Shown: in pieces, positions 32,207-42,003 of the stretch | How the letters are laid out: each line of letters begins with the position of its first letter | Position numbering within the stretch: the first letter of the stretch is position 1 | Assembly (NCBI GenBank): GCA_029557895.1 | Contig: JAKQHT010000025.1 | Coordinates: 1 to 64,000 of the forward strand | From: Bacteroidota bacterium | GTDB lineage: Bacteria; Bacteroidota; Bacteroidia; Flavobacteriales; Flavobacteriaceae | DNA: 64,000 nt | Direction of reading: 5' to 3' | Position numbers and translations under genes: made by a program | Notes under the pieces: generated by a model | The model's input: only the letters and a program-made list of their open reading frames with translations | Database searches by the model: none | Told to the model about the DNA's origin: nothing

Positions 32207-35200
32207 ATGTATTTAATTTTTGATACCGAAACCACGGGATTGCCAAAACGCTGGGATGCACCCATAACAGATGTTGATAACTGGCCAAGATGCGTTCAGA
32301 TAGCGTGGCAATTGCACGATGCTATGGGTAACTGTATAGAGCATCAAGATTTCATGGTGAAGCCCGATGGATTCAATATTCCGTATGATGCCGAAAAAGT
32401 CCACGGAATTTCTACCGAGTTGGCACAGCATCAAGGTATTCCTCTTGTTGACGTATTGGAAAAATTCAATGAAGCCTTAGGCAAGTCCAAATTTGTCGTA
32501 GGGCACAATGTAGGATTCGACCTCAATATAATGGGTGCCGAATTTTACAGACAATCATTTGAAAACCAACTTCAAGAATTACCGGTTTTGGATACCTGTA
32601 CCGAGGCAACGGCAGATCTATGCAAACTTCCCGGCGGTCGTGGCGGTAGGTTTAAATTGCCTACACTTACAGAGTTGCACGATTTTTTGTTCAGCAAGCC
32701 ATTTGTTGAAGCCCACAATGCAACTGCAGACGTGGAAGCAACTACACGCTGTTTTTTGGAGCTTATCCGTCGCAAACAATTTACGGGCACACAATTGGGT
32801 GTCGCTTCCGATTATTTTGAGAATTTTCAAACCGAAAACCCTCAAACAATCCAACTAATTGGCCTTAAACACATCAACCTCAAGCAAGAGAGTGATAAAA
32901 TTAAAAAGCAATTAGAAGCACTTCAAACAAAAACCGAAGTTTCAAAAGCTGATATAGCACAAAATATCAACGACCTTAAAGCTGTCGATTTTGTGCATTT
33001 GCACAACCATTCGCAGTTTTCGGTGTTGCAATCTACTATAAGCATCAAAGATTTGGTGGCAACAACCGCCAAAAACAATATGCCGGCCGTAGCCTTAACA
33101 GACCATGCCAATATGATGGGGGCATTCCTTTTTGTAAAAGAAATTACGGCGCACAACAAAACCGTAAAAGCCAAAAACGAAGAGGCTCTTGCCAATGGCG
33201 AAACACCCACAGCCAAAGAAATCAAGCCGATTTTGGGCTGTGAGTTTTATGTTTGCGACGACCGTTTTGACAAGACCCGAAAAGACAACGGATATCAAGT
33301 TGTTTTCTTGGCAAAAAACAAACAAGGCTATCACAATCTGGCAAAACTATCGTCATTGGCTTATACAGAGGGCTTTTACTACGTGCCCAGAATAGACCGA
33401 AAAATAATAGAGACATACAAAGAGCATTTGATTGTTTTAACAGGGAGTCTATATGGTGAAGTTTCAAACAAGTTGTTAAACATAGGCGAAAAACAAGCTG
33501 AAGATGCCTTGTTATGGTGGAAAGAACAGTTTGGAGACGACCTGTATATTGAGTTAATGCGCCATAATCAGGAAGATGAAAACCGTGTGAACAAAGCACT
33601 TTTGGAATTGTCCAAAAAACACGGCGTAAAAGTAGTCGCGACCAATAATGTTTACTATGCGGCGCAGGAAAATGCCAATGCACACGATATTTTATTGTGC
33701 GTAAAAGACGGCGAAAAGCAGGCAACACCCATAGGTCGCGGACGAGGCTATCGATACGGACTCCCAAATCAGGAGTATTATTTTAAAACTTCTGCCCAAA
33801 TGAAAGAATTGTTTAAGGACATTCCCGAAGCAATTTTAAACACCGAAGAGATTGCCAATAAAATAGAAAGCTATCAGTTGGCAAGAAATGTATTGTTGCC
33901 AAAGTTTGACATACCCGAAGCATTCAAAAATCCCGAAGACGATGTTGACGGCGGAAAACGAGGTGAAAATGCCTATTTAAGGCATATAACCTACCAAGGA
34001 GCAGAAAAACGCTATCCAAATTTCACCCCCGAAATCAAAGAACGCATCGATTTTGAGTTAGAGGTCATTGAGAAAACAGGCTATCCCGGCTATTTTTTGA
34101 TAGTCGAAGATTTCATCCGCGAAGCCCGCAATATGGGTGTTTCCGTTGGTCCCGGTCGTGGTTCGGCTGCAGGTTCGGTGGTAGCGTACTGCCTTTGGAT
34201 TACCAATATAGACCCAATCAAATACGATTTGCTTTTTGAGCGTTTCCTTAATCCCGACCGTGTGAGTCTGCCAGATATAGATATCGATTTTGATGATGAA
34301 GGTCGTGGCCTTGTTATGGATTATGTCATCAAAAAATACGGAAGCAGTCAGGTAGCGCAGATCATTACTTATGGTACTATGGCGGCAAAATCTTCCATTA
34401 GAGATACTGCAAGAGTGCTTGATTTGCCGTTGTTTGATGCCGATAGAATTGCCAAGCTCATCCCCAATATGTCAAAACTCAACAAAATTTTTGATATGGA
34501 TGACGAGGCCTTGAACAATTCTTTCCGTAATGAAGATTTAGAAAAAGTCAATCAATTGCTCAACATATCGGAAGGTGAAGACCTTGAAGCCGAAACCGTC
34601 AATCAGGCAAAGGTTTTGGAAGGTTCTTTAAGAAATACGGGTATCCATGCTTGCGGTGTGATTATCACGCCTACCGATATCACAGATTTTGTTCCGGTAG
34701 CTACAGCCAAAGATTCGGACTTATACGTCACGCAGTTTGACAACTCGGTGGTAGAAGATGCCGGTTTGCTTAAAATGGATTTTCTTGGGTTAAAAACATT
34801 GACCCTTATCAAAGATACCGTCAAAATCGTTAAAGCCAAGCACGGCATTTTATTGGACCCTGATAATTTTCCACTGGACGATGCCAAAACATTTGAGCTG
34901 TTCCAAAGAGGCGAAACCGTCGGTATTTTCCAATATGAGTCGCCCGGAATGCAAAAGCATCTCAAAGATTTAAAGCCTACCGTTTTTGATGATTTAATAG
35001 CCATGAACGCACTGTATCGTCCCGGGCCAATGGAGTACATCCCGAGTTTTATCAAACGAAAACACGGCGAAGAACCTATTGTTTACGACCTGCCGGATAT
35101 GGAAGACAACCTCAAGGAAACCTACGGAATTACCGTATATCAGGAGCAAGTGATGTTGCTGTCGCAGCGGTTGGCAAATTTTTCAAAAGGCGAAGCCGAT

Positions 35201-36595
35201 GTATTGCGGAAAGCCATGGGTAAAAAGATTTTCGCACTGCTCGAAAAATTAAAACCGCAATTTCTTGATGGAGGCGAAGCCAACGGGCACCCGCGTGAAA
35301 CATTAGAGAAAATCTGGAAAGATTGGGAAGCGTTTGCGAGTTATGCGTTCAACAAATCACATTCTACCTGTTATGCGTGGATAGCCTATCAAACGGCCTA
35401 TCTAAAGGCACATTATCCTGCAGAATATATGGCGGCAGTACTGTCAAATAACATGAACGACATCAAACAGGTTACATTTTTCATGGAAGAATGTAAGCGA
35501 ATGAAATTAAACGTTTTGGGTCCCGATGTGAACGAGTCGTATTATAAATTTTCGGTAAACAAAGATAACGCCGTCCGTTTTGGAATGGGTGCGGTCAAAG
35601 GCGTAGGATATGGTGCGGTGGCAACCATAGTTGAAAATCGCAAAAAAGACGGTGCGTACAATTCCATTTTTGATATGGCTAAACGCATCGATTTGCGTGC
35701 CGCCAACAAAAAAGCACTTGAAAACCTTGCCTTGGCTGGCGGTTTCGACTGTTTTTCCAAAACACACCGCGCACAATATTTCATTAAAGACGGCGACGGT
35801 TCCATATTTTTGGAAAAGGCCATACGCTACGGAAACAAACATCAGGAAAATGAAAATTCGGCACAAGTAAGTTTGTTTGGCGATATGAGCGAAGTGCAAA
35901 TTGCAGAACCTCAAATACCACCTTGCGAAGAATGGGGTACAATGGAAAAGCTCGCCCGGGAAAAAGAAGTTGTCGGTATTTATATTTCGGGGCATCCATT
36001 GGATGATTTTAAGATAGAAATGGACGCGTTCTGTAATGCTACCTTGGCACATTTTAGAAACCTTCAAGCCTATATAAACCGAGATTTGACATTTGGGGGC
36101 GTGGTCACGGACATCCAGCACCGTGTCACCAAGAAAGGCCAGGGTTGGGCCGCATTTACCATTGAAGATTATACCGATAGTTTTGAATTTAAGATATATG
36201 GCGAAGAATATTTAAAATACCGTCATTTTCTGGTAAAAAACTCCTTCGTTTACGTCAAAACGTCAATAAAGGAAGGATGGCAGAACAGGGAAACGGGAGA
36301 AAAAGGCGAGCCCCGCATCCAGTTCAATAATTTCCAGATGTTGCAGGACGTGATGAAAGTCTATGCAAAAAAACTTTCGGTACAAATCGATGTGAAAGAC
36401 ATTCTTGGGAACAAAATCGATTATCTCAAAGATCTCTTTGACATGCACCCGGGCGACCAACCACTGTATTTTGTGATTTACGACCACGACGACAAAATAA
36501 AATTGAGCATGTCCAGCCGAAAGCAAAAAGTAAGGATTTCACAGGAATTGTTGAATGAACTTGGCAGCAACGACTATCATTACAAGTTGAATTGA
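32207..36595 (+). CDS. dnaE: DNA polymerase III alpha subunit fused to an N-terminal DEDDh exonuclease
   Basis: A 1462-residue replicative polymerase. Residues 1-190 form a DnaQ/epsilon-type 3'-5' exonuclease with all catalytic acids: D6 and E8 (FDTETTG), D105 (GHNVGFD), H170 and D175 (HNATADVE). A linker leads to the PHP domain (HLHNHS, 264-269), the C-family polymerase palm with D690-I-D692-I-D694, then HhH and OB-fold segments toward the C-terminus (GRPLDDF-like GHPLDDF, then LTFGGVVTDIQ). Ordinary E. coli-type DnaE lacks the exonuclease, which is a separate protein. From memory this fusion occurs in Flavobacteriia and relatives. The reading frame is intact throughout. Confidence 0.95.
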   Translation: MYLIFDTETTGLPKRWDAPITDVDNWPRCVQIAWQLHDAMGNCIEHQDFMVKPDGFNIPYDAEKVHGISTELAQHQGIPLVDVLEKFNEALGKSKFVVGHNVGFDLNIMGAEFYRQSFENQLQELPVLDTCTEATADLCKLPGGRGGRFKLPTLTELHDFLFSKPFVEAHNATADVEATTRCFLELIRRKQFTGTQLGVASDYFENFQTENPQTIQLIGLKHINLKQESDKIKKQLEALQTKTEVSKADIAQNINDLKAVDFVHLHNHSQFSVLQSTISIKDLVATTAKNNMPAVALTDHANMMGAFLFVKEITAHNKTVKAKNEEALANGETPTAKEIKPILGCEFYVCDDRFDKTRKDNGYQVVFLAKNKQGYHNLAKLSSLAYTEGFYYVPRIDRKIIETYKEHLIVLTGSLYGEVSNKLLNIGEKQAEDALLWWKEQFGDDLYIELMRHNQEDENRVNKALLELSKKHGVKVVATNNVYYAAQENANAHDILLCVKDGEKQATPIGRGRGYRYGLPNQEYYFKTSAQMKELFKDIPEAILNTEEIANKIESYQLARNVLLPKFDIPEAFKNPEDDVDGGKRGENAYLRHITYQGAEKRYPNFTPEIKERIDFELEVIEKTGYPGYFLIVEDFIREARNMGVSVGPGRGSAAGSVVAYCLWITNIDPIKYDLLFERFLNPDRVSLPDIDIDFDDEGRGLVMDYVIKKYGSSQVAQIITYGTMAAKSSIRDTARVLDLPLFDADRIAKLIPNMSKLNKIFDMDDEALNNSFRNEDLEKVNQLLNISEGEDLEAETVNQAKVLEGSLRNTGIHACGVIITPTDITDFVPVATAKDSDLYVTQFDNSVVEDAGLLKMDFLGLKTLTLIKDTVKIVKAKHGILLDPDNFPLDDAKTFELFQRGETVGIFQYESPGMQKHLKDLKPTVFDDLIAMNALYRPGPMEYIPSFIKRKHGEEPIVYDLPDMEDNLKETYGITVYQEQVMLLSQRLANFSKGEADVLRKAMGKKIFALLEKLKPQFLDGGEANGHPRETLEKIWKDWEAFASYAFNKSHSTCYAWIAYQTAYLKAHYPAEYMAAVLSNNMNDIKQVTFFMEECKRMKLNVLGPDVNESYYKFSVNKDNAVRFGMGAVKGVGYGAVATIVENRKKDGAYNSIFDMAKRIDLRAANKKALENLALAGGFDCFSKTHRAQYFIKDGDGSIFLEKAIRYGNKHQENENSAQVSLFGDMSEVQIAEPQIPPCEEWGTMEKLAREKEVVGIYISGHPLDDFKIEMDAFCNATLAHFRNLQAYINRDLTFGGVVTDIQHRVTKKGQGWAAFTIEDYTDSFEFKIYGEEYLKYRHFLVKNSFVYVKTSIKEGWQNRETGEKGEPRIQFNNFQMLQDVMKVYAKKLSVQIDVKDILGNKIDYLKDLFDMHPGDQPLYFVIYDHDDKIKLSMSSRKQKVRISQELLNELGSNDYHYKLN

Positions 36596-36718
36596 CAGTT
36601 CATAATGGCAATCAATCAAGTCATAATCAAAACAAATGTTAAGCCGGTGGGCAATGATATTTTTTTGATTAATTTTGCAAACGGAAATAGAAGTAAAACC
36701 GATTAAAAAAATAATATA

Positions 36719-37036
36719 ATGGCATTAGAAATCACAGATGAAACGTTTGAAGAAACAGTATTGAAAAACGACAAACCCGTATTGGTGGATTTTTGGGCAG
36801 CATGGTGCGGCCCTTGCAGAATGGTAGGTCCAATCATTGATCAAATCAGTCAAGAATATGAAGGCAAAGCCATAGTAGGCAAGGTCGATGTGGATGCCAA
36901 CCAGGAATTTGCTGCTAAATATGGCGTGCGCAACATCCCGACGGTTTTGGTATTTCAAAACGGTGAAGTTGTAGGCAGACAAGTAGGTGTAGCACCAAAA
37001 AATGCCTATACCGATGCGTTAGATTCGCTTTTATAG
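36719..37036 (+). CDS. trxA: Thioredoxin
   Basis: A 105-residue thioredoxin that reduces disulfides in the cytoplasm. The active site is W29-C30-GP-C33 in FWAAWCGPC; the cis-Pro lies in NIPTVLVF. Length is typical. A -7 element TAATTTTG at 36670-36677 is 42 nt upstream, with no good -33. A strong terminator follows (37058-37092). Confidence 0.97.
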   Translation: MALEITDETFEETVLKNDKPVLVDFWAAWCGPCRMVGPIIDQISQEYEGKAIVGKVDVDANQEFAAKYGVRNIPTVLVFQNGEVVGRQVGVAPKNAYTDALDSLL

Positions 37037-37057
37037 TAGAATGATAAAAGAAATGAC

Positions 37058-37092
37058 AAAAGGTTTGCTGCTATAGCGAACCTTTTTTATTT
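37058..37092 (+). terminator. Terminator after trxA
   Basis: AAAAGGTTTGCT (37058-37069) pairs with AGCGAACCTTTT (37075-37086), with one wobble pair and a 5-nt loop, followed by a T-run. It lies between trxA and the ClpP paralogue and could leave the latter with its own promoter. Confidence 0.8.
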
Positions 37093-37111
37093 TAGAGCAA
37101 AATTTAATAGA

Positions 37112-37654
37112 ATGGCAAAATATATAAAAACACAAGACGCAATTGACAATAAATTGATTGAAGAGCGCAAAGTGTTCCTCTGGGGCATGGTAAACGACAA
37201 ATCTGCAAAACATGTTATCGATAGGTTGATGTATCTGGATGCGCTTGAAACAAAAGATATACATCTGTACATTAACAGCCCAGGTGGTTATGTCACTTCA
37301 GGTTTTGCCATTTACGATTGCATAAAATCCTTAAAAAGTGATGTGTCAACCATTTGTACCGGTTTTGCAGCATCCATGGGTTCCATAATATTGTCTGCCG
37401 GAAAAAAAGGCAAACGCTACATACAACCGCATGCAAGAGTAATGATCCATCAACCAAGTGGTGGCGCACGTGGTGTGGCAAGCGATATTGAAATTACAGC
37501 ACAGGAAATCATCAAAACCAAAGAGTTGAGCGCAAACCTGTTAGCGGAAAACTGCGGACAAACTTTTGATAAAATCATGAAAGACTTCAACCGTGACCAC
37601 TGGATGGGCGCCGAAGAATCGGTAGCTTACGGAATTGTTGATAAAATATTGTGA
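37112..37654 (+). CDS. ClpP-family serine protease paralogue (short form)
   Basis: A 180-residue ClpP homologue. The catalytic triad is visible: S88 (GFAASMGS), H113 (MIHQP) and D162 (DFNRDHWM), with the oxyanion PGG motif (INSPGG, 55-60). It lacks the ~40-residue N-terminal extension of the second ClpP in this window (51224-51901), which sits with clpX and tig. It may form a mixed heptamer with the other ClpP or a separate complex; which is unknown. It stands next to thioredoxin and a DUF58 gene, not a chaperone gene. Confidence 0.92.
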   Translation: MAKYIKTQDAIDNKLIEERKVFLWGMVNDKSAKHVIDRLMYLDALETKDIHLYINSPGGYVTSGFAIYDCIKSLKSDVSTICTGFAASMGSIILSAGKKGKRYIQPHARVMIHQPSGGARGVASDIEITAQEIIKTKELSANLLAENCGQTFDKIMKDFNRDHWMGAEESVAYGIVDKIL

Positions 37655-37740
37655 TTTAAGATTTTAGATTTGCAGATTATGATGTTTAGACCTTTCTGTC
37701 TGCAATCATAGCTCCTCTCCATTGGTGAGGTTGTGTGGAG

Positions 37741-38670
37741 ATGAATTTACAAACAGAACTCAATAAAACAGGAGGTTTCAAAAACCTTGAACTATTGGCC
37801 AAGCAAGTGGTCGAAGGTTTTATTGCGGGCATGCACAAAAGTCCCTTCCATGGGTTTTCTGCAGAATTTGCCGAACATAAAATATACAACCCGGGCGAAA
37901 GTACCAAGCATATCGACTGGAAGCTCTATGCAAAGACCGATAAGCTTTTCACAAAACGCTATGACGAAGAGACCAATCTGCGCTGTCATTTGATAATAGA
38001 CAATAGTAGCTCGATGCACTATCCGTATTTGGAAACCTTTGGTATCGACCACCTCAATAAAATTGCCTTTTCGGCACTGGCCGCTGCTAGCCTGATGCAC
38101 ATTCTCAAAAAGCAGCGTGATGCCGTGGGGTTGAGCATTTACAGTGATGCTTATGATTATTATTCGCCCGAGAAAGGCAGTGAACGGCACCACCAGATGC
38201 TATTGGGGCAATTGAGCCAAATGGTGCTTTCGAGACCAGAACAAAAAAGAACCGAAACCCATACCTATCTCCACCAGATTGCCGAAAAGATCCACCGCCG
38301 TTCGCTTATTTTCTTTTTTACAGACATGTTCCAGGCCGAGACGGACAGAACCTCTCTGTTTGAAGCCCTGCGCCATCTAAAGCACAACAAACATGAGGTG
38401 GTACTTTTTCATGTGTTTGATGGCAAAAGAGAATTGCAATTCGATTTTGACAATACGCCAAAGCGGTTTGTAGATGTTGAGACGGGCGATTTCATCAATC
38501 TCTATCCAGAAAACATCAAGGAAGATTACACGGCAAGGGTTGCGGCCTATTTTGATGGGCTAAAGCTCAAATGTGGCCAATATCAGATAAAATATGTCGA
38601 AGCCGACATTAACAAATCGTTTGATAAAATCCTAACAGCTTATATGGTGGAACGCGGTAAGTTTAAGTAA
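37741..38670 (+). CDS. DUF58 family protein
   Basis: A 309-residue protein of the DUF58 family, whose members often act with MoxR ATPases and von Willebrand domains in complex assembly. The conserved core YNPGESTKHIDWKLYAKTDKLF lies near residue 55, followed by IIDNSSSMHYP, a MIDAS-like DxSxS pattern typical of these proteins, and a VWA-like C-terminal half. ATG at 37741 is chosen; a GTG two codons upstream is possible. No MoxR gene is in this window, so its partner is not visible. Confidence 0.86.
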   Translation: MNLQTELNKTGGFKNLELLAKQVVEGFIAGMHKSPFHGFSAEFAEHKIYNPGESTKHIDWKLYAKTDKLFTKRYDEETNLRCHLIIDNSSSMHYPYLETFGIDHLNKIAFSALAAASLMHILKKQRDAVGLSIYSDAYDYYSPEKGSERHHQMLLGQLSQMVLSRPEQKRTETHTYLHQIAEKIHRRSLIFFFTDMFQAETDRTSLFEALRHLKHNKHEVVLFHVFDGKRELQFDFDNTPKRFVDVETGDFINLYPENIKEDYTARVAAYFDGLKLKCGQYQIKYVEADINKSFDKILTAYMVERGKFK

Positions 38671-38862
38671 GTACCCATCCAAATTTTTCCAATGGCCAAA
38701 AGTGAAAGTTCTTTTTGGCTTTTTTTATCTTTTTATCGTTCAGTTGTGTAGTAGAGCAACTTAAAAAATTCCTTCAAGCAAACTCAAAAATGCTGATTTT
38801 CATTTCATTCAAAAAAGTTCAAAATGAGTGATAAATTATTTTTCAAAAAAGAGAACAAAATG

Positions 38863-38893
38863 TTTGTGATATAAAAAACAGGGTGTATATTTG
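38863..38893 (+). promoter_or_regulatory. Promoter of the tRNA-Asp gene
   Basis: TTTG (38863-38866), 19 nt, TATATTTG (38886-38893): a near-perfect Bacteroidota promoter, starting transcription about ten bases before the tRNA. Confidence 0.75.
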
Positions 38894-38911
38894 CAACCGC
38901 ATTTATGCGAA

Positions 38912-38985
38912 GGTCTGGTAGTTCAGTTGGTTAGAATGCCGCCCTGTCACGGCGGAGGTCGCGGGTTCGAGTCCCGTCCAGACCG
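38912..38985 (+). tRNA. tRNA-Asp (anticodon GTC)
   Basis: A complete cloverleaf of 74 bases. The acceptor stem GGTCTGG (38912-38918) pairs with CCAGACC (38978-38984), followed by discriminator G. The anticodon stem CCGCC/GGCGG holds the loop CTGTCAC with GTC at 38946-38948. The T-arm contains GGTTCGAGTCC. The 3' CCA is not encoded. A clear promoter lies 19 bases upstream. Confidence 0.97.
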
Positions 38986-39339
38986 CAACATAAAGAAGTT
39001 GTGTTGTTCCCAGGCGAAAGTTTGGGATGTAGTGAAAACCCTGTAAAACGGGTATTCCAATGAGAAGCTTTCCTTTTTTCTAACAAGAAAATCGGGATGC
39101 TTTTTTGTTTTGTACCAGCCTGCTTAACAGCTTGGAAATTTGTGGGTTAGCTTATTTTCAATGAGACAAAACATTCTATGGATTCTTTTGTTCCTTATGT
39201 GCCCATTGCCACAGATCCGATGAGGATTTTCTGATTTACTTGAGCTTTTGCATCAAAAGCTTTTAGAAAAAATGACGGTATTTTTGTTTTGGCTTTTGCT
39301 CCCATTTGAATTCAGAACCGTTTCATTATCAACATATCT
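38986..39339 (+). other. Gene-free stretch after tRNA-Asp
   Basis: About 354 bp with no supported gene. It holds a short ACCCTGTAAAACGGGT hairpin (39039-39054) and a perfect 8-bp AT-rich stem AGCTTTTG/CAAAAGCT around 39243-39261. No integrase, direct repeat of the tRNA end or attachment site was seen. Confidence 0.5.
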
Positions 39340-40119
39340 CTAAAAATCAAGATAAGCAACCTTGAATTTTTCGTTTAGGATACTTTTCAGGACATCCACA
39401 TTGCCGTTGGTAAAAAACTGATTTGTTGGTTTTGATTTTTTGGCATTAAAGAGTTGGTGGCTTTCCAAAATGGCCTTGGTCTGTCGGGCCACTGCCTCTC
39501 CGGAATCTATGATTTTTACGTGCGGCGGTAGCAGTTCCAGCAATAAGGGCATCAGATATGGATAATGTGTACAGCCCAAAACCAAATAGTCGATGTTGGC
39601 TTGTACCATTGGCTTTAAATAGATTTTTAAAAGTGTCCTCATCGCATCACTGAAGGTTTTGCCTTCTTCGATAAGTTTTACGATACCTTCCCCCACTTGC
39701 TCAATTACAGTGATGCCATTGCTGTAAAGATCCGTTGTTTTGTGGAACAGTTCGCTAGATAAGGTGCCTTTTGTGGCCAGGATGCCAATGGCCTTGGTCT
39801 GGGTTTGGAGGGCGGCGGGTTTAATGGCCGGTTCTATCCCGATAAATGGGATGTTGTATTGGCTTCGCAAGGTTTTGATGGCATTGGTTGTGGCGGTGTT
39901 GCAGGCCACGACAATGATTTTACAGTTTTTTTTGATGAGCAGCTCGGTGTTTTTGATGCTCAACCGGATGATATCTTCTTTAGATAGGTTGCCATATGGC
40001 GCATTGTGACTGTCAGCGAGATAAATGGTGTTTTCATAGGGCAACAAGGCGTGTATCTCCTTAAAAATGGAAGTCCCGCCTATTCCCGAATCAAAAATGC
40101 CTATTGGTTGCGTGCTCAT
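39340..40119 (-). CDS. murI: Glutamate racemase
   Basis: A 259-residue enzyme that makes D-glutamate for peptidoglycan. IGIFDSGIGGTSIF is the family start. The two catalytic cysteines are C73 (VVACNTAT) and C183 (LGCTHYP). ATG at 40119 is chosen; the frame continues upstream but has no racemase sequence and runs into a terminator. It follows the Skp/OmpH gene, with which it shares envelope function. Confidence 0.95.
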   Translation of the reverse strand: MSTQPIGIFDSGIGGTSIFKEIHALLPYENTIYLADSHNAPYGNLSKEDIIRLSIKNTELLIKKNCKIIVVACNTATTNAIKTLRSQYNIPFIGIEPAIKPAALQTQTKAIGILATKGTLSSELFHKTTDLYSNGITVIEQVGEGIVKLIEEGKTFSDAMRTLLKIYLKPMVQANIDYLVLGCTHYPYLMPLLLELLPPHVKIIDSGEAVARQTKAILESHQLFNAKKSKPTNQFFTNGNVDVLKSILNEKFKVAYLDF

Positions 40120-40124
40120 GATGC

Positions 40125-40158
40125 AAAAATAAAAAGCCACTTCATATAAAGTGGCTTT
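40125..40158 (-). terminator. Terminator after the short OmpH gene
   Basis: On the minus strand, AAAGCCACTT pairs with AAGTGGCTTT (40149-40158 with 40133-40142), a 10-bp stem with a 6-nt loop, then a T-run. It lies between the OmpH-family gene and murI. Confidence 0.8.
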
Positions 40159-40184
40159 CAATTAAGATTTTTGATTTTTGAAAA

Positions 40185-40694
40185 TTAGAATCCCAATTCT
40201 TTTTTGACGTCTGCCAATAGGTCTTTGCCATCGGACAAAAGAACGCCGCCGCCTTGGGTTGAGTCCAGAACATAATCAAAGCCTTGAGCACGTGCCACTT
40301 TTTGGATGGCAGCCTTCGCTTTCTCAAAAAGGGGCTTCATAAGTTCTGTTTCTTTCTTTTGAAGGTCTTCTTGTGCGGTAGCTTGGTACTGGCGGATGCT
40401 CTGCTCAATAGTTGCTACTTCCTGAACCCTTTTTTGGTTTTCTTCTTCTGTTTTGGTTTCGGCCTCTGCTTGATATTGCTTCATTTTGTTTTGGTATTCG
40501 GTGGCCATTTTTTGGATTTCGGCTTCATATGTCTTGCCGAGTTTTTCCAGTTCGGTTTTGGCAGACTTCATCTGCGGCATGGCTTCGATCAAATCGCCTG
40601 TGTTGATGTGGGCAATTTTTGATTGTGCCATGGTAAAACTGGTTGCTCCAATAAACATTAGGGCTGCAAATAAATGGGTTTTAAAATGTTTCAT
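40185..40694 (-). CDS. OmpH/Skp-family periplasmic chaperone (short)
   Basis: A 169-residue secreted protein. A Sec signal (residues 1-24, ending TMAQ) is followed by KIAHINTGDLIEAMPQMKSA, the Skp start, a long Glu/Lys/Gln-rich coiled coil (about 45-120), and the C-terminal FDYVLDSTQGGGVL. Skp holds outer-membrane proteins for delivery to BamA, whose gene is two genes away. A terminator follows it. Confidence 0.9.
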   Translation of the reverse strand: MKHFKTHLFAALMFIGATSFTMAQSKIAHINTGDLIEAMPQMKSAKTELEKLGKTYEAEIQKMATEYQNKMKQYQAEAETKTEEENQKRVQEVATIEQSIRQYQATAQEDLQKKETELMKPLFEKAKAAIQKVARAQGFDYVLDSTQGGGVLLSDGKDLLADVKKELGF

Positions 40695-40767
40695 TTTTAA
40701 AAATTTGAATTGTTACTTGTTATTATTTGTATTGTGTTAAGTTGTTGAACTTTTAAATCTTAAATCG

Positions 40768-41826
40768 TCAATCATTTTCCGGATTTTTGTTCTTCGCTTC
40801 CCGTTCTTGTTTTGCGCGGTTGCGTTCTTCAATGATCTGTCTTTTGCGTTCTTCTAGCTCTTGCTTTCTTCGTTCACGGTCGTCAAGTATTTGTTGTTGT
40901 TGGTTTTTGGCTTCTGAACCGCTATTTATTTTTTCTTTTTCTTCTTCTTTGATTTCTTCTACGGTTTCGTCAATAGAGGCCTTTTTTTCTTCTACATCAT
41001 CCTCGGCACTTGGCGGAGCCATTTTGCTGCTGTTTGGGTTACGGTTGTTGATACTGTCACGTTCTGCCTTCGCTTTTGCTCTATCGTTCAATATCTGCTG
41101 GCGTCTTGCCTCTGCGGCGGCTTTTATTGAGTCTCGCATTCGTGTCTGTGCTTCACGGCGATCTTGTATTTCTTTTTCGCGGGCAGCTTGTTTTTCTTCC
41201 AAAACTTTTTCGCGTTCATCGAGCTCTTTGTTGATAACCGGAACGATAGTTTCTTTTTCTGCTTCTTTTCGTTCGGTTTTTGTCTTGGCCTGGGTGCGTT
41301 TTGATGATCTGGTAATGCTTCTCAATACCAAATCGCTGATATCGAAACGTTCTGCAGAGTATAGCATGACCATGTTTGCTGATTTGTCGAACACAAAATC
41401 ATACTGTTTGCTGGCAACGATTTCTTGTACAGCAGCAAAAATCTGGTCTTGTATGGGCTGTACCAACTGCTGTTTCTGTATCATGAGGTCGCCATTGGGT
41501 CCGAAACGTTTTTGCTGGTAGTCCAGTATCTCGGCTTCTTCAACCGTGATGTCTTCAAGGCGCTCCTCGTAAAGTTCTTTGGTCAAAAGCACTTTTTCGT
41601 TGTTGAGCTGTTCCTTTTTGGTCTCGACGGCTTTGAGTCGTTGGTCCACTTCTGTTTTCCATTGTTGAACTTTGCCGTCCAGCTGCGCGCTGGCTTCTTG
41701 GTATTCCGGTACGTTCTGTAAAATGTACTCGGTATCTATATAGCCGATCCGTACACCCCTTTGTGCATTTGATACAAAACTGAACATGCCGATAAAGGTC
41801 ATTAAAAAAAGAACTTTAAACTTCAT
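40768..41826 (-). CDS. OmpH/Skp-family protein with a long charged tail
   Basis: A 352-residue protein. A signal peptide (1-21, ending SNAQ) precedes an OmpH domain (IGYIDTEYILQNVPEYQEAS to QYDFVFDKSANMVMLY, about 25-160). The last ~170 residues are strongly charged, helical, with repeated Lys/Arg/Glu runs and a short Pro/Ser gap. The core is Skp-like; the extension is not found in ordinary Skp. The position between bamA and another skp gene suggests a role in outer-membrane protein delivery. Confidence 0.88.
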   Translation of the reverse strand: MKFKVLFLMTFIGMFSFVSNAQRGVRIGYIDTEYILQNVPEYQEASAQLDGKVQQWKTEVDQRLKAVETKKEQLNNEKVLLTKELYEERLEDITVEEAEILDYQQKRFGPNGDLMIQKQQLVQPIQDQIFAAVQEIVASKQYDFVFDKSANMVMLYSAERFDISDLVLRSITRSSKRTQAKTKTERKEAEKETIVPVINKELDEREKVLEEKQAAREKEIQDRREAQTRMRDSIKAAAEARRQQILNDRAKAKAERDSINNRNPNSSKMAPPSAEDDVEEKKASIDETVEEIKEEEKEKINSGSEAKNQQQQILDDRERRKQELEERKRQIIEERNRAKQEREAKNKNPEND

Positions 41827-42003
41827 CTGTTTGTTATTTTATGATTTATGGCCAAAAACAATAAACTTCCAAAATGACAATCCGTGAAAATAGAAGTAGC
41901 CATATAGAGTTATTTTTTTTTCAAATTAACGAAATATATTCCGAAAAATTTTAACCTTTTGGCTAATTCCTGAACGTATCATTAGAAAATATCGTGCCAA
42001 ACT

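Noticed and set aside
39039-39261. Hairpins after tRNA-Asp as terminator or small RNA
   Set aside because: Stems are short or AT-rich and lack a clear T-run in the right orientation; not strong enough to call.
38912-39339. Integrated element next to tRNA-Asp
   Set aside because: No integrase, no repeat of the tRNA 3' end and no foreign-looking genes downstream; only a gene-free stretch.
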